Assembly (NCBI GenBank): GCA_900318085.1
Contig: ONJF01000014.1
Coordinates: 1-53,563, forward strand
Source of the DNA: an uncultured Bacteroidales bacterium
GTDB taxonomy: Bacteria; Bacteroidota; Bacteroidia; Bacteroidales; F082
Reading direction: 5' to 3'
DNA: 53,563 nt
The notes beneath the pieces were generated by a model. It was not told where the DNA came from, searched no databases, and saw only the letters and a list, made by a program, of their open reading frames with translations. A program made the position numbers and the translations under genes. Below, piece after piece: positions 1 to 8,272 of this stretch; within the stretch, counting starts at the first letter, position 1, and the number at the start of each line of letters is the position of its first letter.

Positions 1-2
1 TT

Positions 3-80
3 TTCCCTATCTTTGCCCCTGCCTTTCGCCCTAAAATGCGACTGGCAGACATATTGGATGAAATAGATAGCAGTATCTAA
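3..80 (+). CDS. C-terminal tail of an upstream protein (partial), or a short leader peptide
   Basis: An open frame enters from the left edge and stops with TAA at 78-80, ending in RLADILDEIDSSI. It could be the last 25 residues of a gene lying mostly outside the window. A second reading is possible. TATCTTTG at 8-15 matches the Bacteroidota -7 box, and an ATG at 36 would then open a 14-codon leader ahead of the palindromes at 101-301. The sequence does not decide between the two, and the family is not recognised. Confidence 0.35.
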   Translation, partial: FPIFAPAFRPKMRLADILDEIDSSI

Positions 81-100
81 TTCTACAAGGTTCGACATTC

Positions 101-301
101 AATAGTTCTACCCCAATACTAAATGCCACGAACCGAGGAAAGAGGATACGCCTAAAGAGGCGTACCCCTTCCTTTTGGAATCGTGGCGGCGCGACAATTC
201 TAGGGGTAGAACCGCGCTAAAGTTGAAGAAGAAAGGATGTGGTGTACGCTTTCTTTTTGTCCATACAGAAACAGTTCAAAATCTATAAATAGTTCTACCC
301 C
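101..301. repeat. Nested palindrome with a 14-bp direct repeat upstream of mod
   Basis: The 14-mer AATAGTTCTACCCC occurs at 101-114 and again at 288-301. Its inverted core GGGGTAGAAC is at 203-212. Inside the first pair lie GCCACGA (125-131) against TCGTGGC (181-187), and TACGCC (147-152) against GGCGTA (159-164) around a 6-base loop. The sequence can therefore fold as one roughly 108-bp nested hairpin, or the 203-212 segment can pair with the downstream copy instead. No protein is needed to explain the region. It may be a small palindromic element with flanking repeats, a structured leader of the restriction operon, or a recombination site. Confidence 0.7.
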
Positions 302-323
302 GAATGAAAAAACAAGATTTACA

Positions 324-2153
324 ATGAGCGGACGCATTGACAAAACTGAACTCATAAAAAAGCTCCGTGACCTCGAAGGCCTCACCAATGAGGAAAAGAG
401 CAACCTGATAGGACTGCTCAGGCAGCACAAGAAATACGGCCTCGTGTGGGAGGACAAACCCGAGGACGTTGAAGAACGTCTGCGCGAGGAATTGCCCATA
501 TTGAAAGAAGTGAAAGAGCGGGCACTCATTAGCGACCAGCCCGATGCACCCAACCACATCCTCATTGAAGGCGACAACCTCGAAGCCCTCACCGCACTAA
601 GCTACACCCACGAAGGCAAGATTGATGTCATCTATATTGATCCACCATACAACACGGGCAACAAGGATTTTGTCTATAACGATAGCTATGTTGACACCGA
701 GGACAGCTACCGCCACAGCAAATGGCTCTCTTTTATGAGCAAGCGCCTTCGCATCGCCAAACGGCTGCTCTCAGATAAAGGCGTGATTTTCATTTCCATT
801 GATGATAATGAACAGGCTAATTTGAAGTTGCTTTGTGATGAAGTGTTTGGAGAAAAGAATTTTGTTGACATTTTTTCATGGAACAAAACGGAAACTCCAG
901 CTAATCTTGCGTTAAAAACTAAAAAAGCAATAGAGTACATCATTTGCTATACAAAATTTACATCCCCAACAAAATTTAGGGGGTTAAATAAAACAAGTAC
1001 AAGTAACAATGGTTTGATGAATCAAACAAATTCAGTCCATATTCTTATTTTTCCCGCCAATAAGGTTGATACAAAACTTGCAAATGGTATTTATTCCAAA
1101 GGCAAGTATGGAACTTCATCGTATAACATTGAGTTACTTGAAGATACAGAGGTTAAAGACGGTTACTTTATTAGACCTGTTACTTTGCGTGGTAAATTCA
1201 AATGGGGTCAAGAAAATTTGGATAAGGAGATTTCTAAAGGGACTCAGATTTCCATTAAAACAATCGCTTTTTCACCATCTTATGAAAAGAAAGAATATGA
1301 GCCAGAAGTTCCATGGAATTTGATTAACAAGTCATTTGGTGTTGATACTAACGAAATAGCAGGAGCCCAACTTGTTGAGATAATGGGAGAAACTGTTTTT
1401 AGTTTTCCAAAACCAGTATCATTGGTTAAATATCTTATCAATTTTATTGAGGCAGAAAACACACTTGACTTCTTCGCTGGTTCAGGCACCACGCTCCACG
1501 CCACCATGCAACTCAATGCCGAGGATGGTGGCCACCGACAGTGCATCCTTGTCACCAACAACGAGAACGGTATCTGCGAGCAAGTCACTTACGAGCGAAA
1601 CAAGCGCGTCATTCAAGGCTACACCACACCTAAAGGCCAACAGGTGGAAGGCTTGCACGACAACAACCTGCGTTACTACCGCACGGGTTTTATTCCTCGT
1701 GAGCGTACCCAACGCAATATGCGTGCTTTGGTTAATGCAGCCACCGATTTGCTTTGCATCAAGGAAGATCTCTACCAAGAGAAGCCAATGCTCGGCACAT
1801 TGAAGCTGAAATCTCAGTTGGCTCGCTATTTCAGCGACGGGCAGAAACACATGCTCGTCGTTTACCGCGAAGAGGTGGCCAACGAGTTGGTAGAAGCCAT
1901 CAAAACTTTGGAGCTGGGAAAATCAATGTTGAAAATCTATATCTTCTCACCAGGTCGCTACGCTTTCGATGATGACTTTTACGAAGTCCAGGGCAAAGTC
2001 CAACTTGTGGCACTGCCCGCTGCCATCTACGATGCCTACCAGCGCGTATTGCCAAAGCAGGAGGAACGCCTGTTGGATGAAGCAGAAGTGCCTGCACCGC
2101 AACCCACAGCTTCTGCAATGACCATTGATTTCGAGGAAGGAGGTGAACAATGA
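324..2153 (+). CDS. Type III restriction-modification DNA methyltransferase (Mod)
   Basis: This is a 609-residue adenine-N6 DNA methyltransferase of the beta arrangement, with DPPY (residues 106-109) before the SAM-binding FAGSGTT (384-390). That order and length fit Mod subunits of type III systems, which recognise the target and methylate it. The frame is open from an ATG at 237, but that start has its GGA-rich stretch directly against the ATG and would translate the repeat at 288-301, so the ATG at 324 is preferred. The segment between the two motifs, where the target recognition domain lies, is clearly more AT-rich than both ends, which suggests exchange of specificity. The stop overlaps the start of the helicase-nuclease gene by 4 bp. 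Confidence 0.93.
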   Translation: MSGRIDKTELIKKLRDLEGLTNEEKSNLIGLLRQHKKYGLVWEDKPEDVEERLREELPILKEVKERALISDQPDAPNHILIEGDNLEALTALSYTHEGKIDVIYIDPPYNTGNKDFVYNDSYVDTEDSYRHSKWLSFMSKRLRIAKRLLSDKGVIFISIDDNEQANLKLLCDEVFGEKNFVDIFSWNKTETPANLALKTKKAIEYIICYTKFTSPTKFRGLNKTSTSNNGLMNQTNSVHILIFPANKVDTKLANGIYSKGKYGTSSYNIELLEDTEVKDGYFIRPVTLRGKFKWGQENLDKEISKGTQISIKTIAFSPSYEKKEYEPEVPWNLINKSFGVDTNEIAGAQLVEIMGETVFSFPKPVSLVKYLINFIEAENTLDFFAGSGTTLHATMQLNAEDGGHRQCILVTNNENGICEQVTYERNKRVIQGYTTPKGQQVEGLHDNNLRYYRTGFIPRERTQRNMRALVNAATDLLCIKEDLYQEKPMLGTLKLKSQLARYFSDGQKHMLVVYREEVANELVEAIKTLELGKSMLKIYIFSPGRYAFDDDFYEVQGKVQLVALPAAIYDAYQRVLPKQEERLLDEAEVPAPQPTASAMTIDFEEGGEQ

Positions 2154-4501
2154 AGGAACTAAAATATCAACAGAAAGCCATCCATGAGTTGGTGGAAAAG
2201 ACTATAGAACTGCTTAGCTTCAGTGGGCAACGCCGTACACTCATCTTCAAGGCTCCCACAGGCTCAGGCAAAACCGTCATGGCTTCGCAACTCTTGGCCA
2301 CGCTCACCGAGGAACTGCAATCGCGTGGCGATTGCCCCTACAAGCAGGTGGCCTACATCTGGATTGCGCCCAACAAATTGCACGAACAAAGCTATTTCAA
2401 GCTGAAAAACAGTTTTGCAGAAACCCGCCAGCTTCGCGCCATGCTCTACGACGAAATCGACCAATCCGATGGCTACATCCATCCGGGTGAAATTCTTTTT
2501 GTCAACTGGGAAAGCATCAACAAGGAAAAGAACATCATAGTTCGTGAAAGCGAACAAAACCTGTCGCTTTACGAAATCACCCGCCGCACACAAAACGAAA
2601 AAGGCATCCCCATCATTGTCATCATCGATGAGGAACACTTGTTTTGGTCGAAGACCGCCGACCAATCCAAGAAAGTGCTGGAGCGCATCAATCCCAAGGT
2701 GGAAATCCGAATTTCCGCCACACCGAAGACCCCAAGCGATTACATCGTCAACATACCTCGCGAAGCAGTAGTAAAAGAAGAGATGATCAAGAAGCAGGTC
2801 ATCCTGAATCCTGACATTGCGCAAGGCTACAACGACGACCGTGAGCTGAACCAGCACCTCATTAGCTGTGCCTTGGAGAAACGTAACCGTTTGGCGCAAG
2901 CCTATCAGGAACTCGGCGTAAACATTAATCCGCTGCTGTTGATTCAGTTGCCCAACGACACTTCGCTCAGCATGACGGAAGAGGACAACAAGATTGCCGA
3001 CCAAGTAAAGACCTATCTGAGTGCTGTCAAAGGCATCGATACGGACAATGGCAAACTCGCCATCTGGCTCTCCGGTGAGAAAGCCAACCTCACCGACCTT
3101 GAACAGCCCGACAACCTGGCGCAAGTCCTTCTTTTCAAGCAAGCCATCGCTTTAGGTTGGGACTGTCCCCGTGCTGCTGTATTGCTTATCTTCCGCAAGT
3201 TGCAGAGCGACACCTTCACCATTCAGACCGTCGGTCGCATCCTGCGAATGCCTGAGCAGAAGTTTTACACCAACAACATGCTTAATGTCGGCTATGTCTA
3301 TACCGACATCAGCAAAGACCGCATCCAGATTGTGGCCGAGGATATGGACTACCTCAGCACCGATACCCTGCAAGCCATCAGGCGCGAGAACCTCAACAAC
3401 GTGGAACTCGTTTCCTACTACAGTGAGCGCAAGAGTGCCGACCGCAACCGCCTTGGCCCCGATTTCAAGAAGGTGCTCATCGATACTTTCACCGACAATT
3501 GGCTATTGACCTACCAGCCGCTGTTATTCTCATTTGAGGAACTGGATGGCGAAGAAGTACCAAGGGAAGAGGGCGACGATGGCTTTGTGTCAACATGCTC
3601 CCGCAACCGCGAAATTGCCAAGTCACACATTCGTTTTGATGTCACTACCATCAATGTGGAAATCCCCTCTGATGTGGTCTTCCAAAACGAGTTGGGCATC
3701 ATCGAGGTAGGCGAAAAACGCAAGTTTGCCCGTACCGCTGGCGAAATCCACAGCATCTATATTGCCTATTGTCGTTCCCATCTGGGCAAGTTCGAGAAGA
3801 CGCACAGTACCGATGTCCTGGCCAGCTACTTGCTCGCCGCAATGGAAGAGTTGTTTGAGGTTTTTGAAACCGATGCCAAGAAGGTCATTTTATACCATTC
3901 CAACAAACCCAAGTTCTCAGACATCATTGCAAAGGCGCTCAATCGCTACGAACGCATTCTGCAAGCTCGTCAACGCCAAGCCCGTCAGCGTGGCTTCGAG
4001 CCTTACACATGGGAAGTACCAGCCGAATGTCTTTACAAAGAAGAAACCCATCAGGTCAAGCCTACTGTGAAAGACCATGCGCTGCTGCCCTTCATCGAGC
4101 TGAAGAAGGCTTTCAATCCCGAACAGATGTTCCGCGATTTCCTCGAAAGCCATGTCGCCAGCATCGACTGGTGGTATAAGAACGGCGATGAAGGTAAGCA
4201 GCACTACGCCATACCTTACGAGCAAAGCAATGGCGAGAAGGCGCTATTCTATGTGGATTTCATCATCCGCATGAAAAACGGCCAGGTGTTCCTCTTCGAC
4301 ACCAAGACCGAGAACAGCGACCCCGAAGCACCCAACAAGCACAATGCCCTTTTGGCCTACATGAAGGAACGCCCCGACGAAAACCTGAAGGGCGGTGTGA
4401 TTGTGGAAAAGAACGATGTGTGGTACTACTGCAAATATGCCATCCAAACCACTTCCGATGTTACAGGTTGGGATGCGTTTTTCCCTGACGAGTATAATTG
4501 A
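2150..4501 (+). CDS. Type III restriction enzyme helicase-nuclease subunit (Res)
   Basis: This 783-residue superfamily 2 helicase has a C-terminal nuclease. Visible motifs are Walker A PTGSGKT (36-42), a DEEH form of the DEAH box (160-163), SAT (189-191), and motif VI QTVGRILR near residue 358. Near residues 700-720 there is a PD-(D/E)xK-like pattern, VDFIIR followed by LFDTKT. In type III systems Res translocates or diffuses along DNA and cuts when unmethylated sites meet. The gene begins in an ATGA overlap with mod, so the two are translationally coupled. Length is somewhat shorter than classical EcoP1/EcoP15 Res. Confidence 0.92.
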   Translation: MKELKYQQKAIHELVEKTIELLSFSGQRRTLIFKAPTGSGKTVMASQLLATLTEELQSRGDCPYKQVAYIWIAPNKLHEQSYFKLKNSFAETRQLRAMLYDEIDQSDGYIHPGEILFVNWESINKEKNIIVRESEQNLSLYEITRRTQNEKGIPIIVIIDEEHLFWSKTADQSKKVLERINPKVEIRISATPKTPSDYIVNIPREAVVKEEMIKKQVILNPDIAQGYNDDRELNQHLISCALEKRNRLAQAYQELGVNINPLLLIQLPNDTSLSMTEEDNKIADQVKTYLSAVKGIDTDNGKLAIWLSGEKANLTDLEQPDNLAQVLLFKQAIALGWDCPRAAVLLIFRKLQSDTFTIQTVGRILRMPEQKFYTNNMLNVGYVYTDISKDRIQIVAEDMDYLSTDTLQAIRRENLNNVELVSYYSERKSADRNRLGPDFKKVLIDTFTDNWLLTYQPLLFSFEELDGEEVPREEGDDGFVSTCSRNREIAKSHIRFDVTTINVEIPSDVVFQNELGIIEVGEKRKFARTAGEIHSIYIAYCRSHLGKFEKTHSTDVLASYLLAAMEELFEVFETDAKKVILYHSNKPKFSDIIAKALNRYERILQARQRQARQRGFEPYTWEVPAECLYKEETHQVKPTVKDHALLPFIELKKAFNPEQMFRDFLESHVASIDWWYKNGDEGKQHYAIPYEQSNGEKALFYVDFIIRMKNGQVFLFDTKTENSDPEAPNKHNALLAYMKERPDENLKGGVIVEKNDVWYYCKYAIQTTSDVTGWDAFFPDEYN

Positions 4502-4515
4502 AAAAACACAAGAAT

Positions 4516-4734
4516 ATGAGCAAAGGTATTGATAGCGTTTTCCTGCACTACGGCGTGCGCAAGGAAGATATGGAACTCATCCTCCAAACCTGTCGCGACA
4601 ACGACATCAATGAGGAATGGCTTAAAGAGAACATCTTGAAACCATATAATGAAGCGCGAACCCAGCAAAACACAGTGGATGAGCGCACCCTTATGAAAAT
4701 CATGAAACGTGCCATCAAAAACGTCCAGCCATGA
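4516..4734 (+). CDS. Small protein of a defence operon, unknown function
   Basis: The ATG at 4516 gives 72 residues; a TTG at 4498 is also in frame. The protein is charged and looks helical, with no signal peptide, membrane segment or cysteine motif. Its position, 14 bp after res and overlapping the next start by 4 bp (ATGA at 4731-4734), argues that it is a real part of the operon. I do not recognise the family. A subunit linking the nuclease to the SMC-like ATPase is possible but unproven. Confidence 0.72.
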   Translation: MSKGIDSVFLHYGVRKEDMELILQTCRDNDINEEWLKENILKPYNEARTQQNTVDERTLMKIMKRAIKNVQP

Positions 4735-6269
4735 AGATCAAGAGAATCTACGCCGAAAACTATAAGACCTACAAGAAGTTGGACTTGAACCTTGAAGTCA
4801 CGGCAGACCGTCCCATCATCCTGATAGGTGGTGGTAACGGTTGCGGTAAGACCACGCTTTTCGATGCCATCTATCATGCGTTGTATGGCTTGGAAATCAA
4901 AAGTGTGAAGCACTTTGAGGAGCTTTTCAACGCAGGAGTAATGGTTGAGAACAAAGGCTTTAACAACAGCCAAATCGTGCTGCAAATCGACTTCACGGGC
5001 ATGGTGCTGGCCAAGGAAGAGCAATACAGGCTAAAACGCGCCTATATGGTACTGAACGACCGTGTTGTCGAATCGGTCACGCTCTCCATGGGTGGCAACA
5101 ACTTCGTCTATGGCAGTGGTTCATCCCAGTCCGATAGGGCACAAAACGAAGAGGTGGTGAACAAAATCATCACAGCCAACCTGCCAGCTGAGCTGAGCAA
5201 TTATTTCCTCTTCGATGCCATGAAAACCAGCGAGTTGGTCAAGGAAGAGCAAATCAACAAGTTGATAATGAATAATATCAACTCTGTCATGGGCTTCAGC
5301 AAATACAGCCAAATGCGCAAAGCCGCTGATGCCTTGTTGTCTGAAAAGAAAGCCGAGCGTATGGAGAATGAGAACCAACGCAAAGCGTATGGCAAATTAG
5401 TGGCTGATAAACAACAGTTGGAAAAAGAAGTTGAAAAACTGGACGATGATTATGCCAAAGCCCTCGAATATGCCAACGAGCACAAAGAACAGTATGACCA
5501 ACTGAAAGAAGGCCGTAATGCCGATGACGTTACCCGTGACAAGATTAAGAAAGTAGAACAAACCATACAAGCTACCCTGAAAGCTGAAGCTGAGTACTTG
5601 CAAAATGTCGATGCTATGGCCAAGGATATCGAAACGCAAGTGATCATCCCGAAGCTGGCCAGCATCATCAGCACTGAAGTTGAGGTCATCCTCCACGCCA
5701 AAGAGGAAGTGGCCAGTGCCAGAATCAACCTTTTGACCGACCAACAGATTGAGCTGTTCACCCATAATCTTGTCAAGGTCATCGAAGAACGTTATATGCC
5801 AAGTAAGCGTCTTGATGTTCCTTCGTTGATTGAGGAGATGAAGTTGTGGCAAGAGAAGGAAAACACCGTCGAAGACAGGTTTGCATTCTTCACGTCAGCC
5901 GAAGTGACGCTGTTGAAAGACACGGTTCGCACTGCCATGTCAAATCCCTTCATCCTTTTGGACGAGCAAAGGGAAATGCTCAACCAGGACATTCACGACA
6001 TGCCCAAGCAGCGAGAACTCATTAAGGACTACCAACGCAGCTTGAATGGCAACGACTACACCATCATCCAACTATATGAGAACAATGCAAAGCGTATCGA
6101 CGAACTAAAAGATGCTATTGGCACTAAGAAAGCTACTATCAAAGATTTAGAAGGACAGATTAGCAAATTTGATTACGAGATTCCGCAGATTCCCGACCCA
6201 CAATATGACTTGCTCTGCAAACTGCCCGATTTCTTCAAGCAGCTCTCAACCAAACTGCTTCGTGCCTGA
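4731..6269 (+). CDS. DndD-like SMC-family ATPase, N-terminal part (frameshifted)
   Basis: The protein opens with a DndD/RecN-type ATPase head, with Walker A GGGNGCGKT at residues 33-41. Long charged stretches follow (about 190-300 and 400-490) that look like coiled coil, with no CxxC zinc hook. The frame stops at 6269, before the signature motif and Walker B. Those continue in another frame up to 6712, so a complete DndD-like protein of about 660 residues has been split by one base. Adding one A to the AAA run at 6252-6254 would join the halves. In Dnd systems DndD is an ATPase working with DndC and DndE on DNA; no DndC is visible here. The gene overlaps the small protein upstream by 4 bp. 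Confidence 0.85.
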   Translation: MKIKRIYAENYKTYKKLDLNLEVTADRPIILIGGGNGCGKTTLFDAIYHALYGLEIKSVKHFEELFNAGVMVENKGFNNSQIVLQIDFTGMVLAKEEQYRLKRAYMVLNDRVVESVTLSMGGNNFVYGSGSSQSDRAQNEEVVNKIITANLPAELSNYFLFDAMKTSELVKEEQINKLIMNNINSVMGFSKYSQMRKAADALLSEKKAERMENENQRKAYGKLVADKQQLEKEVEKLDDDYAKALEYANEHKEQYDQLKEGRNADDVTRDKIKKVEQTIQATLKAEAEYLQNVDAMAKDIETQVIIPKLASIISTEVEVILHAKEEVASARINLLTDQQIELFTHNLVKVIEERYMPSKRLDVPSLIEEMKLWQEKENTVEDRFAFFTSAEVTLLKDTVRTAMSNPFILLDEQREMLNQDIHDMPKQRELIKDYQRSLNGNDYTIIQLYENNAKRIDELKDAIGTKKATIKDLEGQISKFDYEIPQIPDPQYDLLCKLPDFFKQLSTKLLRA

Positions 6270-6349
6270 ACCAAAATCTCGTTGTTTATGCTGGTGTCAT
6301 TGGCCGTGTCGAACTCTCCACGGGCAACAGCGATGACATCTCGTTCAAG

Positions 6350-6712
6350 ATGTACCACAAAGACGGCAACGAGATTTTCCTAAGCCAACTCAATGCCGGT
6401 GCCAAGCAAACGGTCATGCAGGTGCTGCTGAAGGTGCTCTATAACCTTGGCGACTATGAGCCACCTGTAATGATCGATACGGTCATGGGTGTACTCGACA
6501 AGGAAAGCCGTGAGGTCATCCTGGAACACTACTTCCCGGATTTGGCGCACCAAACCATCCTGCTCAGCACCGATACCGAAATCACCACCGAGCACGACTT
6601 CGAACGCCTGCAGGCGTATGTGGCCAAGACATATACGCTACACCGCGACAAACAGAATCAGTGTACCACCATCACTGAAGACTATTTCGGACTACAAACC
6701 AAAGAAATCTAA
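6350..6712 (+). CDS. DndD-like ATPase, C-terminal part (after frameshift)
   Basis: This frame carries the second half of the SMC-type ATPase head: the signature LNAGAKQ, the Walker B stretch VMIDTVMGVLD, and the switch-like ILLSTDTEIT typical of DndD ends. It is open back to at least 6242, so the ATG at 6350 is only the first available start and probably not a true one. The usual DndD signature reads LSAGEKQ; here Ser is Asn and Glu is Ala. The piece has no use without the N-terminal half at 4731-6269. The split is either a sequencing or assembly error, a real mutation, or a slippage site. Confidence 0.75.
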   Translation: MYHKDGNEIFLSQLNAGAKQTVMQVLLKVLYNLGDYEPPVMIDTVMGVLDKESREVILEHYFPDLAHQTILLSTDTEITTEHDFERLQAYVAKTYTLHRDKQNQCTTITEDYFGLQTKEI

Positions 6713-6764
6713 CAGCCATGAACAATATCGCACAATTGACAATAAAGGGTGTCATGAACAACGG

Positions 6765-8267
6765 TTGAATCTTGATGAATATACCGAAAACGTCAGACCT
6801 GTTACTTTGAATCAGAGTAATGTGTTGCGTATTTGTCTTCTGGCTGGTCTTAGCGACAAGTCGAAACGTGTTATTGATGAAGCCACCACGAGCTTGACAC
6901 TATCGCGAACACCTTATGCAACTACTTTTTTCACTAAGTCTAACATTGGCGACTTGTTTGAAGCGTTGCTGAAGCTGCGCTATCATGATGTGGATGCCGA
7001 TTGGACAGCTCCCAAGGTGGTAAGCCGTGTGATAGGCCGTGAAATTCTCCGTGGCCGCGACATCCTGCTGAAGGAAGGTGCCATTGACGAATGGCTTACC
7101 TATATGCCGTTGCGTGGCGGACGCTCTCTCTCAGCCATCCCAGAACTTAATCTGCTCATTGGCCAATATGAAAACGGCATGGATGCCACACTCGACATCA
7201 ATAGCCGTAACATCGCCAACACTCAAATCATCATTGCCGGAACGACGGGTTCAGGAAAGTCAAATCTTATCTCGGTACTCATCAATCAGATCAGAAGCGC
7301 GTCATCCGACACGCACTATCCCGTCAACTTCCTGCTCTTCGACTACAAAGGCGAGTTTTCCGACCCCGCCAATGCCGATTGGTTGCAACAGTTTGACACC
7401 GACCGTTCCGCTATCCTTAATCCCATCGAGAAGCCGCTTCCATTCACTCCGTTCAAGGATTTCAGCGACCGCCCCATCAATGAGGTCAATCTCTATGCAA
7501 CTTCGCTTTCCACGGCCTTGTGTGCCATTTCGCCTGCAACCATCAGCTCCAATATGGACAACAGACTGAGCGAAGCCATCATCAATGCCTACAAGAAGCA
7601 GAACTTGAAGCCTATCACCTTCAAGCAAGTCCTCGACGAATACAAGGCATTGTTGCCTGCCAAAAAACATGATGAAGTGGATAGCGTGGTCTCAGTGTTA
7701 AGCCAGCTGGTCAGAAACAACATCTTTGCCGAGGAGGACAAAATCGACTTGCTCCGTAACTGCTATATCATCAATCTCGGCGGCTTCGAGAAAGATGGCA
7801 TCATGGCCAAGGCCATAGTCTATTTCGTTATCTCCAAGTTGAACGCAATTTATGAAAAGTTGCCCAAGCAGGCCACCAATGAAGACCGTGTAGAAATCCG
7901 TCACTTCACCATCATCGACGAGGCTCACTACATGCTGAGCTTCGAAAATAAACCTTTACAGAACCTGATTGCTGTGGGCCGCAACAAGGGTATGAGCATC
8001 ATCCTGGCTACCCAAAACATGGAAAGCTTCAAGAGCAAACATTTCGACTTCTATGCCAATGCCCAATATCCGCTAATCATGCGTCAGCAACAGCAGAACG
8101 ACGCAGTGCTGAAAGACCTGTTTGGCGTGTCAGGTGGCGCATTGCAAGAAATCAAGCAAGCCATTGCTGGACTGGAGAAAGGTGAGCTTATCACCAAAGA
8201 TGCTGCCAATATGGCCTTGGGCATCGGCAAGCATTGGCAGAAGATTAAAGTCACCCATTTGATTTAA
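6765..8267 (+). CDS. HerA/FtsK-like DNA-translocating ATPase
   Basis: About 500 residues with a RecA-fold ATPase of the HerA/FtsK type: Walker A TTGSGKSN near residue 158, DYKGEF after it, and Walker B TIIDEAH near residue 383 followed by a glutamine-rich arginine-finger-like segment. The N-terminal 130 residues weakly resemble DndE in size and in an LRICLLAGL stretch, but this is uncertain. No ATG suits the frame. An ATG at 6718, 5 bp after the previous stop, encodes a 16-residue beginning in another frame, and one extra T in the TT at 6765-6766 would join it to this gene. The TTG at 6765 is used here as the first in-frame start. The next gene's first ATG (8267) touches the stop codon. Confidence 0.85.
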   Translation: MNLDEYTENVRPVTLNQSNVLRICLLAGLSDKSKRVIDEATTSLTLSRTPYATTFFTKSNIGDLFEALLKLRYHDVDADWTAPKVVSRVIGREILRGRDILLKEGAIDEWLTYMPLRGGRSLSAIPELNLLIGQYENGMDATLDINSRNIANTQIIIAGTTGSGKSNLISVLINQIRSASSDTHYPVNFLLFDYKGEFSDPANADWLQQFDTDRSAILNPIEKPLPFTPFKDFSDRPINEVNLYATSLSTALCAISPATISSNMDNRLSEAIINAYKKQNLKPITFKQVLDEYKALLPAKKHDEVDSVVSVLSQLVRNNIFAEEDKIDLLRNCYIINLGGFEKDGIMAKAIVYFVISKLNAIYEKLPKQATNEDRVEIRHFTIIDEAHYMLSFENKPLQNLIAVGRNKGMSIILATQNMESFKSKHFDFYANAQYPLIMRQQQQNDAVLKDLFGVSGGALQEIKQAIAGLEKGELITKDAANMALGIGKHWQKIKVTHLI

Positions 8268-8272
8268 TGCCT

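Noticed and set aside
101-301. Retron-type non-coding RNA
   Set aside because: Inverted ends with inner hairpins would fit, but no reverse transcriptase gene is in the window.
237-323. Longer start of mod at the ATG at 237
   Set aside because: The purine-rich stretch abuts the ATG with no spacing, and the extension translates the 288-301 repeat; MSGRIDKTEL at 324 is the more natural start.
4731-8267. A complete phosphorothioation (Dnd) system
   Set aside because: No DndC-like PAPS-reductase-fold gene, cysteine desulfurase or DndB is visible; only DndD-like and HerA-like genes are present.
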